Below are positions 6,847 to 12,995 of a stretch of DNA of 39,434 nt, piece after piece. The DNA is from a virus. Under the pieces are notes generated by a model, which did not search any database, was not told the origin of the DNA, and was given only the letters and a program-made list of their open reading frames with translations. Where the stretch lies: positions 1-39,434 of the IMG/VR virus record IMGVR_UViG_3300037247_000643; one strand, given 5' to 3'. How positions within the stretch are numbered: position 1 is the first letter of the stretch; every line of letters begins with the position of its first letter. A program made the translations under genes and the position numbers.

Positions 6847-7101
6847 ATGCCACCGGAACGGTTGGGCAGCATTCAAGCTGACCTAGACGACGTTATTGCT
6901 AGCAGCGAGGGGGAACCTGTTGGCGGCGATAAAAGAAAGGCGGATACGGTATTGCAGCGACAGATAGACCGCTTTGGGCAATATGTGTGTGTACATTGCG
7001 AAGGGACGGTGCTGCTTTGTTGGCGCTATTGTCCTGAATGCGGTGGGGAGATTGTGTGGGCCGGGATCGGAATAAAGAAGGGAGAGGACGCTGGCACTTA
7101 G
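6847..7101 (+). CDS. Zinc-ribbon protein, 84 aa
   Basis: Begins immediately after the previous stop with AAGGAG at SD distance. The C-terminal half carries CVHCEGTVLLC and YCPECGGEI, a rubredoxin-like zinc-ribbon pattern. The N-terminal 45 residues are a charged helix. Role unknown. Confidence 0.65.
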   Translation: MPPERLGSIQADLDDVIASSEGEPVGGDKRKADTVLQRQIDRFGQYVCVHCEGTVLLCWRYCPECGGEIVWAGIGIKKGEDAGT

Positions 7102-7361
7102 ATAGACCAGCTTACCCCACTAACCTAACACCCGTACCAGGTGCAGGCCGAGCGTTGGCCACTTACGTGTGCCCCTGGTGTTCGCTTTCATTACAGAGTA
7201 GTGTGCTGCCCTACATAGTTGGACGCACGCCTGTTGAAATACAGGCCATACTAACCGGCCATATAGAGCTGCATATTAGGACGAACCATCCGGGCATGCC
7301 GGTAGAGGTGATAGTGTACCCACCGGCACTGACGTTGGAGCCTGCGGGCAGGGACATGTAA
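7038..7361 (+). CDS. C2H2-like zinc-finger protein
   Basis: Frame open from ATG 7038 (107 residues), with GTG 7056 as an alternative, overlapping the zinc-ribbon gene upstream by about 64 bases. The unusual overlap makes the start uncertain. The conserved-looking part begins near residue 44: CPWCSLSLQ, then about 30 residues to GHIELHIRTNH, a CxxC...H...H arrangement able to bind zinc. The first 35 residues are Arg-rich and may not be translated. Function unknown. Confidence 0.5.
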   Translation: MRWGDCVGRDRNKEGRGRWHLDRPAYPTNLTPVPGAGRALATYVCPWCSLSLQSSVLPYIVGRTPVEIQAILTGHIELHIRTNHPGMPVEVIVYPPALTLEPAGRDM

Positions 7362-7558
7362 TGGAAAGGAGTGTATTTGCTGGTACCGAATTGGAGCGCA
7401 TGGAACGAGTTAGCCTGGATGAGCTAAAGCTACTGCAACGCATACGGCAATTGGACGGGGGCACCCATGTTATACTCGTCGAGCGTGAAGGCAAGGGCAA
7501 GCTGGCCGGGCTGCGTTTTGTAGTGCAGGAGGCCCAGCTACCGGAAAGGACAAATTAG
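7361..7558 (+). CDS. Hypothetical protein, 65 aa
   Basis: TAATG overlap with the previous stop and AGGGA upstream. It has a predicted helix (SLDELKLLQRIRQLDGG) and two strands (HVILVEREG, LRFVVQE). No family recognised. Confidence 0.5.
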   Translation: MERSVFAGTELERMERVSLDELKLLQRIRQLDGGTHVILVEREGKGKLAGLRFVVQEAQLPERTN

Positions 7559-7560
7559 AT

Positions 7561-8286
7561 ATGCAATTTTATGGCGGTAAGGCTAGGATGCCTTGGATAT
7601 CCGATGCGCTGAATGACATGCGAAAGCCCAATCAAGCTTATTGGGAACCTTTTGTCGGGGCGGGATGGGTGCTTAGTAGGATTGAAAACAATAATGCTTA
7701 TAATTTTGCTAGCGACATTCTTCCAGAACTTATTGCTATGTGGCAAGCATTACAAAATGGATGGGTACCTCCAGAAACTATAACTCTAGCGCAATGGCAA
7801 ATTGCAAAGGTGGGGAATTGTGGGCCTGCATTACGAGCATTTATTGGGTTTGGGTGTAGTTGGGGCGGTAATTGGTTTAGGGGGTCATATCTTATTCGAA
7901 AAAACGGCAAAAGTCAAGCGGCTATTTCCAAGCGTTCACTCATGCGAAAACTGGCAACTATACCAATAACGAAGTTTTATGTTGCTGATTTTTTGGAGGA
8001 AGATCCACCTGAAAATAATATGCTTATATACTGTGACCCGCCATATGAAATGAAAGCGCCTCAAGAATATCGTGCAACAGGACATTTTGATAATGCGGCA
8101 TTTTGGGACAGAGTTAGATTGTTGGCAAGCAGAGGACACATCGTAGTGGTATCTGAATATAAAGCCCCCAATGACTTTGTAGTGATACACCAAAAAACTG
8201 CTAGGCAAGATGTGGGCAGGTGGGGACGTCAGACCACAGATGATGATCTGCGGGTCGAAAAATTGTTTTTGTTGGAGGTGCGCTAG
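7561..8286 (+). CDS. dam: DNA adenine N6-methyltransferase (Dam, D12 class)
   Basis: Transfers a methyl group from S-adenosylmethionine to adenine N6 in DNA. The 241-residue protein has the N-terminal FYGGKARM segment typical of Dam enzymes, the SAM-binding EPFVGAGWV at 29-37 (FxGxG), a target-recognition middle, and the catalytic DPPY at 159-162, in the gamma/alpha order expected of the class. No restriction partner is adjacent, so it is probably an orphan enzyme protecting phage DNA. The gene is clearly more AT-rich than its neighbours (AAT, TTT and ATT-rich codons), a sign of separate acquisition. The target site cannot be read from sequence. Confidence 0.9.
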   Translation: MQFYGGKARMPWISDALNDMRKPNQAYWEPFVGAGWVLSRIENNNAYNFASDILPELIAMWQALQNGWVPPETITLAQWQIAKVGNCGPALRAFIGFGCSWGGNWFRGSYLIRKNGKSQAAISKRSLMRKLATIPITKFYVADFLEEDPPENNMLIYCDPPYEMKAPQEYRATGHFDNAAFWDRVRLLASRGHIVVVSEYKAPNDFVVIHQKTARQDVGRWGRQTTDDDLRVEKLFLLEVR

Positions 8287-8699
8287 TGGGCCACAAAGTT
8301 GACGCATCGGAATACCTACCTGCGGACTACGTAGCGCCAACCAAATGGCAGCGACGGTGGCTGGAGTTTTGGGCACCAGTGCATAGGCTTTGGTATAGGC
8401 TGACCAGGCCAAGGCATTGGTATAAGCGTTGGGCATATGGGGGGACAGTAGTCGAATATGGTTCGTATGACTTGGCTGTGGGACCAACTGCAGAGAATTA
8501 TCCAATACCGGCTAGGTGGGTGCAGCTACAAGTGCATTATGGCTGGTCGCAGCTAGGCGGCGGCGTTTGGGTTAGTAGTGGCTGGGGAGTTATGGATGAA
8601 GTCAAGCGGCTGGAGTTTAGGCTGGGCCTGGGGCCGGTTGAGATATTACTGGCGCATTGCGTGCCTGCTGAATGGTATGTAGCGATGGGGCGTGAGTAG
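8286..8699 (+). CDS. Hypothetical Trp/Tyr-rich protein, 137 aa
   Basis: GTG 8286 overlaps the dam stop by one base behind TTGGAGGTG. The protein begins with a basic aromatic segment (KWQRRWLEFWAPVHRLWYRL), then beta-rich sequence. The first part could lie on a membrane surface. Base composition returns to the regional norm here, so it was not acquired together with dam. Function unknown. Confidence 0.6.
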   Translation: MGHKVDASEYLPADYVAPTKWQRRWLEFWAPVHRLWYRLTRPRHWYKRWAYGGTVVEYGSYDLAVGPTAENYPIPARWVQLQVHYGWSQLGGGVWVSSGWGVMDEVKRLEFRLGLGPVEILLAHCVPAEWYVAMGRE

Positions 8700-8700
8700 T

Positions 8701-8961
8701 GTGGCCAAAGAGGATTATGACCGGCTGGTAATAACCTATGACGAGCGGGTCGAATTTCAAGTAACAGTTGAATATCAAATAGACGAATACAACTACGACG
8801 AGAGGGTCGAGCTGTTGTATGCCTACAGCAAGGTTGATGCCGAGAAGCTGATAGCTGAAAAGTGGGACAAGCTGGGCAAGGAGTATAGGCTTGTGGGTGT
8901 GGGCTGCGTAATGCCACGGCTGAGAACAATGGTGGCAAAGGTAGTGCTGGTGGCACGATGA
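8701..8961 (+). CDS. Hypothetical protein with repeated YDERVE motif, 86 aa
   Basis: GTG 8701 is preferred over GTG 8692 because the GGGG at about 8687-8690 is then at normal spacing. The protein repeats YDERVEF and YDERVEL about 20 residues apart, followed by YAYSKVDAEKLI, a pattern of two short strands and a helix. A small conserved phage fold seems likely; function unknown. Confidence 0.55.
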   Translation: MAKEDYDRLVITYDERVEFQVTVEYQIDEYNYDERVELLYAYSKVDAEKLIAEKWDKLGKEYRLVGVGCVMPRLRTMVAKVVLVAR

Positions 8962-9143
8962 GATATAAGAACAACCGTTGGGTGGAAGGATATAAGCGGT
9001 GCAAGGATTGTGGCTGTTCTTTTGATGATAAGACACAGGCGCAGCCTGGTGGGTATTGTTGGTGTTGCTGGAAATCATTGCCTATGGGTATCCCAATTAT
9101 TATCCGTGCGTATCCGACTCATGCTCGGTTAGGCGGCTGGTAA
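8958..9143 (+). CDS. Zinc-ribbon protein, 61 aa
   Basis: ATGA overlap with the previous stop. CKDCGCSFD and YCWCCWK give a four-Cys zinc ribbon. The end (IPIIIRAYPTHARLGGW) is unremarkable. It closes the operon, since the next genes have their own promoter at 9152-9179. Confidence 0.6.
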   Translation: MRYKNNRWVEGYKRCKDCGCSFDDKTQAQPGGYCWCCWKSLPMGIPIIIRAYPTHARLGGW

Positions 9144-9151
9144 TTTAGAGC

Positions 9152-9179
9152 TTGCAATTGTCGTATAATATGGTATCAT
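9152..9179 (+). promoter_or_regulatory. Sigma-70-type promoter (phage consensus)
   Basis: TTGCAA at 9152-9157, 16 bases, TATCAT at 9174-9179. The same layout, with shared flanking bases (CTTGCAA, GTCGTAT) and a shared downstream GAGGAAAGG leader, recurs at 9448-9475 and in part at 37642-37670. It drives the 56-residue gene at 9204. Confidence 0.75.
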
Positions 9180-9203
9180 TATGAATGAGGAAAGGACAAA
9201 ATA

Positions 9204-9374
9204 ATGAACCAGCAGACAGACTACCGACAAATGAGCAACGAAGCACTAAAGGAAGCATATAAGGCAGCCCGCACCCTTTTTTATAATGCGACCAGGATGC
9301 AGAAGCCCGCTAATGACCTGTACTGGATGATTGATGACATGGAGCAGGAGCTGGCCCGAAGGGACGGGAAATAA
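9204..9374 (+). CDS. Small hypothetical protein, 56 aa, own transcription unit
   Basis: ATG 9204 follows GAGGAAAGG. The protein (MNQQTDYRQMSNEALKEAYK at the N-terminus, ending in MIDDMEQELARRDGK) is one long charged helical hairpin. It lies alone between a promoter (9152-9179) and an intrinsic terminator (9394-9419), so it is expressed as a separate short transcript. Such units often make small host-takeover proteins, but its function is unknown. Confidence 0.6.
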   Translation: MNQQTDYRQMSNEALKEAYKAARTLFYNATRMQKPANDLYWMIDDMEQELARRDGK

Positions 9375-9393
9375 GCACAGACAAATAAATATA

Positions 9394-9419
9394 AGCCCTC
9401 CTAACCGGGGGGCTTTTTT
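9394..9419 (+). terminator. Intrinsic terminator
   Basis: AGCCCTCC (9394-9401), loop TAACC, GGGGGGCT (9407-9414), then T5. An eight-pair stem with one G-U pair. It ends the short 9204-9374 transcript just before the next promoter. Confidence 0.9.
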
Positions 9420-9447
9420 ATTCGGACAAACTGGTGCCTGAAATCGC

Positions 9448-9475
9448 TTGCAATCGTCGTATATTCTGTTATACT
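9448..9475 (+). promoter_or_regulatory. Sigma-70-type promoter (phage consensus)
   Basis: TTGCAA at 9448-9453, 16 bases, TATACT at 9470-9475, followed by GTGAGGAAAGG and the ATG at 9500. It is a near copy of the promoter at 9152-9179 and starts the operon running to about 12.86 kb. Confidence 0.78.
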
Positions 9476-9499
9476 CATAGGTGAGGAAAGGCAAGCAAA

Positions 9500-9826
9500 A
9501 TGCGCTGCACAACCGCTGCACTAAAGGCACTAGGGATAAACGAAGGACACGCTAACGGCAAGTATGCCCGAACTGGAGCCGACGTGCTGGAGCGAATAAT
9601 CCGGAGCGGCTACACCCCAAGGCCGGTAGTTAGCAGTGTAGTGACCAGGTTTGAGCGCAAGATTATCCGACTGAGCGACTTTGTTGAACAACACCCCAAG
9701 GGCAGCTACTACATCAGCACCCACGGACACGCAATGGCACTCATTGATGGCAGACTAATTGACACAACGGAACGTGGAGCGGACGGGCGCTGGGTAATGG
9801 GAGCATACAGATTGGAGCAAAGGTAA
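9500..9826 (+). CDS. Papain-like cysteine-peptidase-fold small phage protein (tentative)
   Basis: 108 residues. RCTTAALKALG at the N-terminus, then SDFVEQHPKGSYYISTHGHA and MALIDGRLIDT, follow a layout seen in many small phage proteins: early Cys, then Gly-x-Tyr...GHA...IDG...D. That resembles a minimal papain/NlpC-like fold with Cys3, His (of GHA) and Asp as a potential triad. Whether it is active, or what it would cleave, is unknown. It is first in the operon behind its own promoter. Confidence 0.55.
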   Translation: MRCTTAALKALGINEGHANGKYARTGADVLERIIRSGYTPRPVVSSVVTRFERKIIRLSDFVEQHPKGSYYISTHGHAMALIDGRLIDTTERGADGRWVMGAYRLEQR

Positions 9827-10281
9827 TGGCCAGCACAACTGACTACTTGGAAGACATGGTACGCACCTTGGGCGGCAAGACATTTACCGGCTGTGTGTAC
9901 TTTGTTGACACCGAGCAGTGCAAGCAGGCTGCAGCCTACATACGTAGCGAGTTCAAGGTACCGGCCAGGGTAGTGCAGATTGACGGCACCACTGGTTTGG
10001 GGCAAGGCTACGTTGGTGGACGGGCGGCGGGGCCTGCGCTCTTTTTGCCTAGCGACGTGGCATATGGTGCGCAGGGCTGGGTAAGCAATGACGAGGATTT
10101 TTGGAACCAGGTAAATGCAGCCGATGCCTGGGCACGGGCGCTGCCTGGCGATGATACGTTTGGCAAGCGATATTGGGCATGCCAAAACTGTGATGGCAAA
10201 GGCGAAATACCAATGTTACTAGGGCCTATCAAGTGCCTCGAATGTGACGGGCGAGGTTATACGGAAAAGGAGCAGAGCTAA
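9826..10281 (+). CDS. Protein with C-terminal DnaJ-type zinc finger
   Basis: 151 residues. An N-terminal alpha/beta domain (TGCVYFVDTEQCKQAAAYIR) of unknown type is followed by CQNCDGKGE and CLECDGRGYT, two CxxCxGxG repeats as in the DnaJ central domain; no J domain. It begins with a TAATG overlap on the previous gene. With the 3707-3898 gene this makes two such proteins in 6 kb. Function unknown; nucleic acid or unfolded-protein binding is possible. Confidence 0.7.
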   Translation: MASTTDYLEDMVRTLGGKTFTGCVYFVDTEQCKQAAAYIRSEFKVPARVVQIDGTTGLGQGYVGGRAAGPALFLPSDVAYGAQGWVSNDEDFWNQVNAADAWARALPGDDTFGKRYWACQNCDGKGEIPMLLGPIKCLECDGRGYTEKEQS

Positions 10282-10541
10282 TGAATTACACACCAGGACC
10301 TTGGCGGGTAAAAAAACATGGCGATAAAATAGGCTTGCAGCGTTTCAATATATTGGGGCCTGGTGACGTAGTAGTAGCACAGGTGCTGCCAAGCCTCAAG
10401 CAAGGCGAGGCCGATGCCCAAGTCATAGCTGCGGTGCCGAGCATGGTGGCTGCATTACAGACTATTGTCGATGAGAGGGACGGAAGCTGGCAGGCTAATG
10501 TGGCTAGGGAAGCATTAGAGGAAGCTGGCATAGATGCGTAA
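10281..10541 (+). CDS. Conserved phage protein of the TPGPW family, 86 aa
   Basis: Starts YTPGPWRVKK and continues to ADAQVIAAVPSMVAALQTIV. This matches a very common phage family that begins TPGPW, with a later ANAxLIAAAPDLLxAL helix. The family's role is unknown. TAATG overlap with the preceding gene. Confidence 0.75.
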   Translation: MNYTPGPWRVKKHGDKIGLQRFNILGPGDVVVAQVLPSLKQGEADAQVIAAVPSMVAALQTIVDERDGSWQANVAREALEEAGIDA

Positions 10542-10707
10542 ACGCTGGCAGCACAGGTGCCCGGCGCTGTTGACTAATAGGGTGCAGTGGGACGTTCGGT
10601 GCTGCTATTGTGGTACAATGCGGACTGAGGAAGGCGAGCAGCTAGCCCGGCAAAGCAGCGTGGCCAAGCGCCACCGACATGGGCGGAAGTGGAGAGGCAA
10701 TGCCTGA
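10534..10707 (+). CDS. Small Cys/Arg-rich protein, 57 aa
   Basis: ATG 10534 overlaps the previous stop by eight bases. CPALL and VRCCYCGTM give a possible CxxC zinc site; the tail is strongly basic (KRHRHGRKWRGNA). Probably nucleic-acid binding, unrecognised. Confidence 0.5.
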   Translation: MRKRWQHRCPALLTNRVQWDVRCCYCGTMRTEEGEQLARQSSVAKRHRHGRKWRGNA

Positions 10708-10858
10708 GCGAATGAGCGAATATGAGTGCAGCGATTGCGATGAGACATGGGTGGCAGAACTGGGAGCTAAGAAGTGTCACATTTGCGGAAGCCAGAACAT
10801 AATAGATTGGCCATTGCCTATTGACACAGAATGCGAGGCCGAAGATAATGGAAGCTAA
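10700..10858 (+). CDS. Zinc-ribbon protein, 52 aa
   Basis: ATG 10700 behind GGAGAGG. The protein is almost only a zinc ribbon: YECSDCDETW and KCHICGSQ, two CxxC knuckles 13 residues apart, resembling small regulatory-protein (FmdB/rubredoxin-like) ribbons. Acidic C-terminus. Overlaps both neighbours by 8-11 bases. Confidence 0.6.
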   Translation: MPERMSEYECSDCDETWVAELGAKKCHICGSQNIIDWPLPIDTECEAEDNGS

Positions 10859-11081
10859 ATTCTTTGTGGGTAAAGAGAAGGGCTATTTGGGCAAGCATGT
10901 TATTGCCCGCACCGTGTTGATGGCTGGGGGCATTACTGCCCTGGAGCTAAAGCTGAAAGGATACCAAGGCGCTGTGTCTGATAGTGTTATGCTTTGGTAT
11001 GATAAGGGCTGGCACTTGGGCTATGACGACTCGGATACTGGCGCATGGACAGTGGTGGCCCTAGAGAGTGTGGTGGCATAG
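10848..11081 (+). CDS. Hypothetical protein, 77 aa
   Basis: ATG 10848 (MEAKFFVGKEKGYLGKHV) overlaps the previous gene by 11 bases. It looks like a small beta-sandwich or barrel (alternating hydrophobic strands, a SVMLWYDKGWHLGYDD turn). It directly precedes and overlaps the RlaP gene by one base, suggesting co-translation. Function unknown. Confidence 0.55.
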   Translation: MEAKFFVGKEKGYLGKHVIARTVLMAGGITALELKLKGYQGAVSDSVMLWYDKGWHLGYDDSDTGAWTVVALESVVA

Positions 11082-11866
11082 TGGGCATACCTAAAGACAT
11101 ACTCCGGGAACAACCGGCCATTGGTGACTGGTGCATACTGGCGGGCTATGTGGGCAGCATAAGCCATGGCACCTTCCGGCCTTTGCAGCATCCCAACTCA
11201 GTTGACGACAAGGACGTAATGGGCATATGTGTGCCGCCCAGGAGCTACTATATTGGGCTAGACACGCATGGTATCCACAAAGGCACTAAGGAAATCAAGC
11301 GTGATGAGTGGGACATTGTAGTCTATGAGGCACGCAAAGCAATCAATCTGCTACTAAAGGGCAACCCTAACGTATTGGCTATACTGTGGCTGGAGGAGAA
11401 CCACTATATAGCCTGTACGTTGGCTGGGCAGCGGCTATTAGATCATCGGGGCTTGTTTGTGGGACGGCATGTGTACAAGCCATTTACCGGGTATGCCTAT
11501 GCCCAGCTTAGGAGGATGGAGAGCTATACCTTCGAAGGCTACATGGGCGAGAAGCGCAAGGCCCTAGTTGACAAGCATGGGTATGACACCAAGAATGCCA
11601 GCCACCTTATTAGGCTGCTCAACATGGGCATCGAGTTTATGCGGGATGGCGAGCTGTACGTCATGCGCCACGATGCACCCAAGTATTTGGACATCAAGGA
11701 TGGCAGGTGGACGCTGCAGCAGGTGAAGGACGAAGCCGAGCGACTATTTAGGGTAGCAGAGGAAGCTTACCTGGCCAGCACCTTGCCGAAAAAGCCGGAC
11801 AAGAAACTGGTAAGTGAGCTGTGTGCAGAAGTGGTAGAATTGGCCCTAGCGGAAAGGATGGCATAA
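11081..11866 (+). CDS. RlaP-like nucleotidyltransferase (RNA repair polymerase-beta family)
   Basis: 261 residues from GTG 11081, overlapping the previous stop by one base. The nucleotidyltransferase core shows LAGYVGSISHGTF (GSxxHG) followed by DDKDVMGI at 42-49, giving the paired Asp ligands for metal-nucleotide. This is the signature of the COG3541/RlaP family of polymerase-beta-type nucleotidyltransferases. Comparative genomics (Burroughs and Aravind) links that family with RNA ligases in RNA repair operons, where it may rebuild damaged 3' ends. A helical C-terminal part (conserved-looking HLIRLLNMGIEFMRDG) fits the family. Rnl2-like ligase, RtcB and a tRNA gene lie upstream. Family call good; substrate unproven. 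Confidence 0.85.
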   Translation: MGIPKDILREQPAIGDWCILAGYVGSISHGTFRPLQHPNSVDDKDVMGICVPPRSYYIGLDTHGIHKGTKEIKRDEWDIVVYEARKAINLLLKGNPNVLAILWLEENHYIACTLAGQRLLDHRGLFVGRHVYKPFTGYAYAQLRRMESYTFEGYMGEKRKALVDKHGYDTKNASHLIRLLNMGIEFMRDGELYVMRHDAPKYLDIKDGRWTLQQVKDEAERLFRVAEEAYLASTLPKKPDKKLVSELCAEVVELALAERMA

Positions 11867-12090
11867 TGACGGAGCAAATGCACAAATCGCAAATGGGCTA
11901 TGTGCGGCCACGTATCGTGAAGGGGCCGGTTAGTTCATTGGCCAAAGCGATACACAGCCCCAGGCGGCGGGCGGCTGGCAAGCGTGCCAGGGCTAAAGCT
12001 GCAGCCGAGCGGGAGCAGCGAAAACTCAGCAGATTACTTGGGGGCGATATGCTGCGTGGCATGGCCAAAGCTATATTAGGAAAGGAATAA
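11866..12090 (+). CDS. Small basic protein, 74 aa
   Basis: TAATG overlap at 11866 with GGAAAGGA upstream. Very rich in Arg, Lys and Ala (SPRRRAAGKRARAKAAAERE), so probably a nucleic-acid-binding peptide. It follows the RlaP gene directly. No recognised domain. Confidence 0.55.
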   Translation: MTEQMHKSQMGYVRPRIVKGPVSSLAKAIHSPRRRAAGKRARAKAAAEREQRKLSRLLGGDMLRGMAKAILGKE

Positions 12091-12272
12091 TGAAAATGGC
12101 AATTACTGAACGTCTGCGGGTGCAGTTATTGCGGCTGACTTTGCATATGCTAGCACAATGTTCGGACCAAGAGTGTTTGCGATGCGGCGAGTTAGTGTGC
12201 CCGCACGATGAGCCATTACATTTCCATCATGATGGCTGCCCAGCATGTGACTATTTGGAGAGAGGAAAGTAA
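12090..12272 (+). CDS. Small zinc-finger protein with Cys/His cluster, 60 aa
   Basis: TAATG overlap. The second half packs ECLRCGELVCPHDEPLHFHH followed by DGCPACDYLE: five Cys and several His, enough for one or two zinc sites (treble-clef-like). Function unknown. Confidence 0.55.
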   Translation: MKMAITERLRVQLLRLTLHMLAQCSDQECLRCGELVCPHDEPLHFHHDGCPACDYLERGK

Positions 12273-12497
12273 ATGACCAAACCACTGAACAGTTTTCCGG
12301 AACCAACCCGCAGGCAGGTAGCCATTAGGCGCACGGCTAATAGGACCGAGGGCGGCCTGGGGTTTGTGGCTGCATTGGATTACCTATCTATAAAGAAGGC
12401 CGAAAGCAAGGCCAAGCTAGCTGCAGCACTCAAGAAGAAGGTGGTGGATGCTGTGCTGGAAGACGTGCGAGCCATTGAAAAGAGAGGAGCAAAATAG
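12273..12497 (+). CDS. Hypothetical basic protein, 74 aa
   Basis: Starts directly after the previous stop with GAGAGGAAAG upstream. Ala/Lys-rich helix (KKAESKAKLAAALKKKVVDA). Unknown. Confidence 0.55.
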   Translation: MTKPLNSFPEPTRRQVAIRRTANRTEGGLGFVAALDYLSIKKAESKAKLAAALKKKVVDAVLEDVRAIEKRGAK

Positions 12498-12576
12498 GAC
12501 AAGTTTTGCAGCAAAAAGGGAAGGATGGCATTAGGCACCCTCCAGCCAATTCGGGCTATTGAAAGGAAACGACAAA

Positions 12577-12858
12577 ATGGAATTTCCATATGATATGCAA
12601 CTTGTTGAAGAATTTCCTAGCAAGGGCGCTCGAAAATGGGCAGCAATGCGTGCCAAATTTGATGGGATGCAGGTTGAGGAGATCTTGCATGTTAGTGGGT
12701 TTGATGATGAACGGGAAGCCAGAAGAGCAGCTACGGCCTTACATCAGCAATGTAGACCTAGCAAGGTGGGTGGATCGAGGTATGCAGCACGCACTACTGT
12801 TAGGAAAGACGGCAATGGCAAATATGAAATGTTTGTTCAGAAGCAGAGGCGAGAATAG
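12577..12858 (+). CDS. Hypothetical protein, 93 aa
   Basis: ATG 12577 has GAAAGGA nine to ten bases upstream. A helix-rich N-terminal half (GARKWAAMRAKFDGMQVEE) and a strand-rich basic end ending in FVQKQRRE. It is the last gene of the left operon, directly before the first promoter-leader module. Confidence 0.55.
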   Translation: MEFPYDMQLVEEFPSKGARKWAAMRAKFDGMQVEEILHVSGFDDEREARRAATALHQQCRPSKVGGSRYAARTTVRKDGNGKYEMFVQKQRRE

Positions 12859-12859
12859 C

Positions 12860-12888
12860 TTGCAAAACTGACCACCATCCACTATAAT
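12860..12888 (+). promoter_or_regulatory. Sigma-70-type promoter of leader A
   Basis: TTGCAA at 12860-12865, 17 bases, TATAAT at 12883-12888: near-consensus in both boxes. CCACCA/TGGTGG arms flank the -10 region. It transcribes leader A and the first structural block. Same architecture as 17954-17982. Confidence 0.85.
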
Positions 12889-12894
12889 TTGAAC

Positions 12895-12980
12895 GTGGTG
12901 GCACCCTAGCGGGCAATGCTGCTGCAGGGCAACGTGAAACAAAGACACACGGGCCAATTGGCTTGTGTGTTTTTTATTTC
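12895..12980 (+). ncRNA. Leader RNA A: structured 5' leader ending in an intrinsic terminator
   Basis: From about seven bases after the -10 to the T tract. It holds CCC-TAGC-GGG, a second small hairpin around TGCTGCTGCAGGGCA, a single-stranded GTGAAAC segment and a terminator hairpin ACACAC...GTGTGT with T6. A near copy precedes the capsid gene at 17985-18080; conserved stretches include CACCCTA, GGGCAATGC and GTGAAACA, with base changes that keep the stems. It could be a cis-acting attenuator or antiterminator leader, or a released small RNA. No known riboswitch class fits by eye. Confidence 0.6.
12940..12976 (+). terminator. Intrinsic terminator inside leader A
   Basis: ACACAC-GG-GCC, loop AATT, GGC-TT-GTGTGT, then T run. 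Eleven pairs including two G-U. It stands between the promoter and the gene at 12996, whose SD (CGGAGGA) follows a few bases later, so expression of the operon requires read-through. Confidence 0.8.
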
Positions 12981-12995
12981 CGGAGGAAAAGCAAA

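Noticed and set aside
10595-10625. Possible promoter (TACAAT followed by GAGGAAGGCGAG)
   Set aside because: The -10 and downstream bases resemble the phage promoters, but there is no -35 at the correct distance and the site is inside a gene.
12525-12593. 22-codon ORF with AAGGGAAGG ahead of it
   Set aside because: A good SD-like sequence but a very short, unremarkable peptide overlapping the next gene; could be a leader peptide, not supported enough to annotate.
12895-12980. Leader RNAs as a hammerhead or HDV-like ribozyme
   Set aside because: GAAAC and GGGCAAC pieces occur, but the CUGANGA core and the nested pseudoknot needed for these ribozymes are not present.
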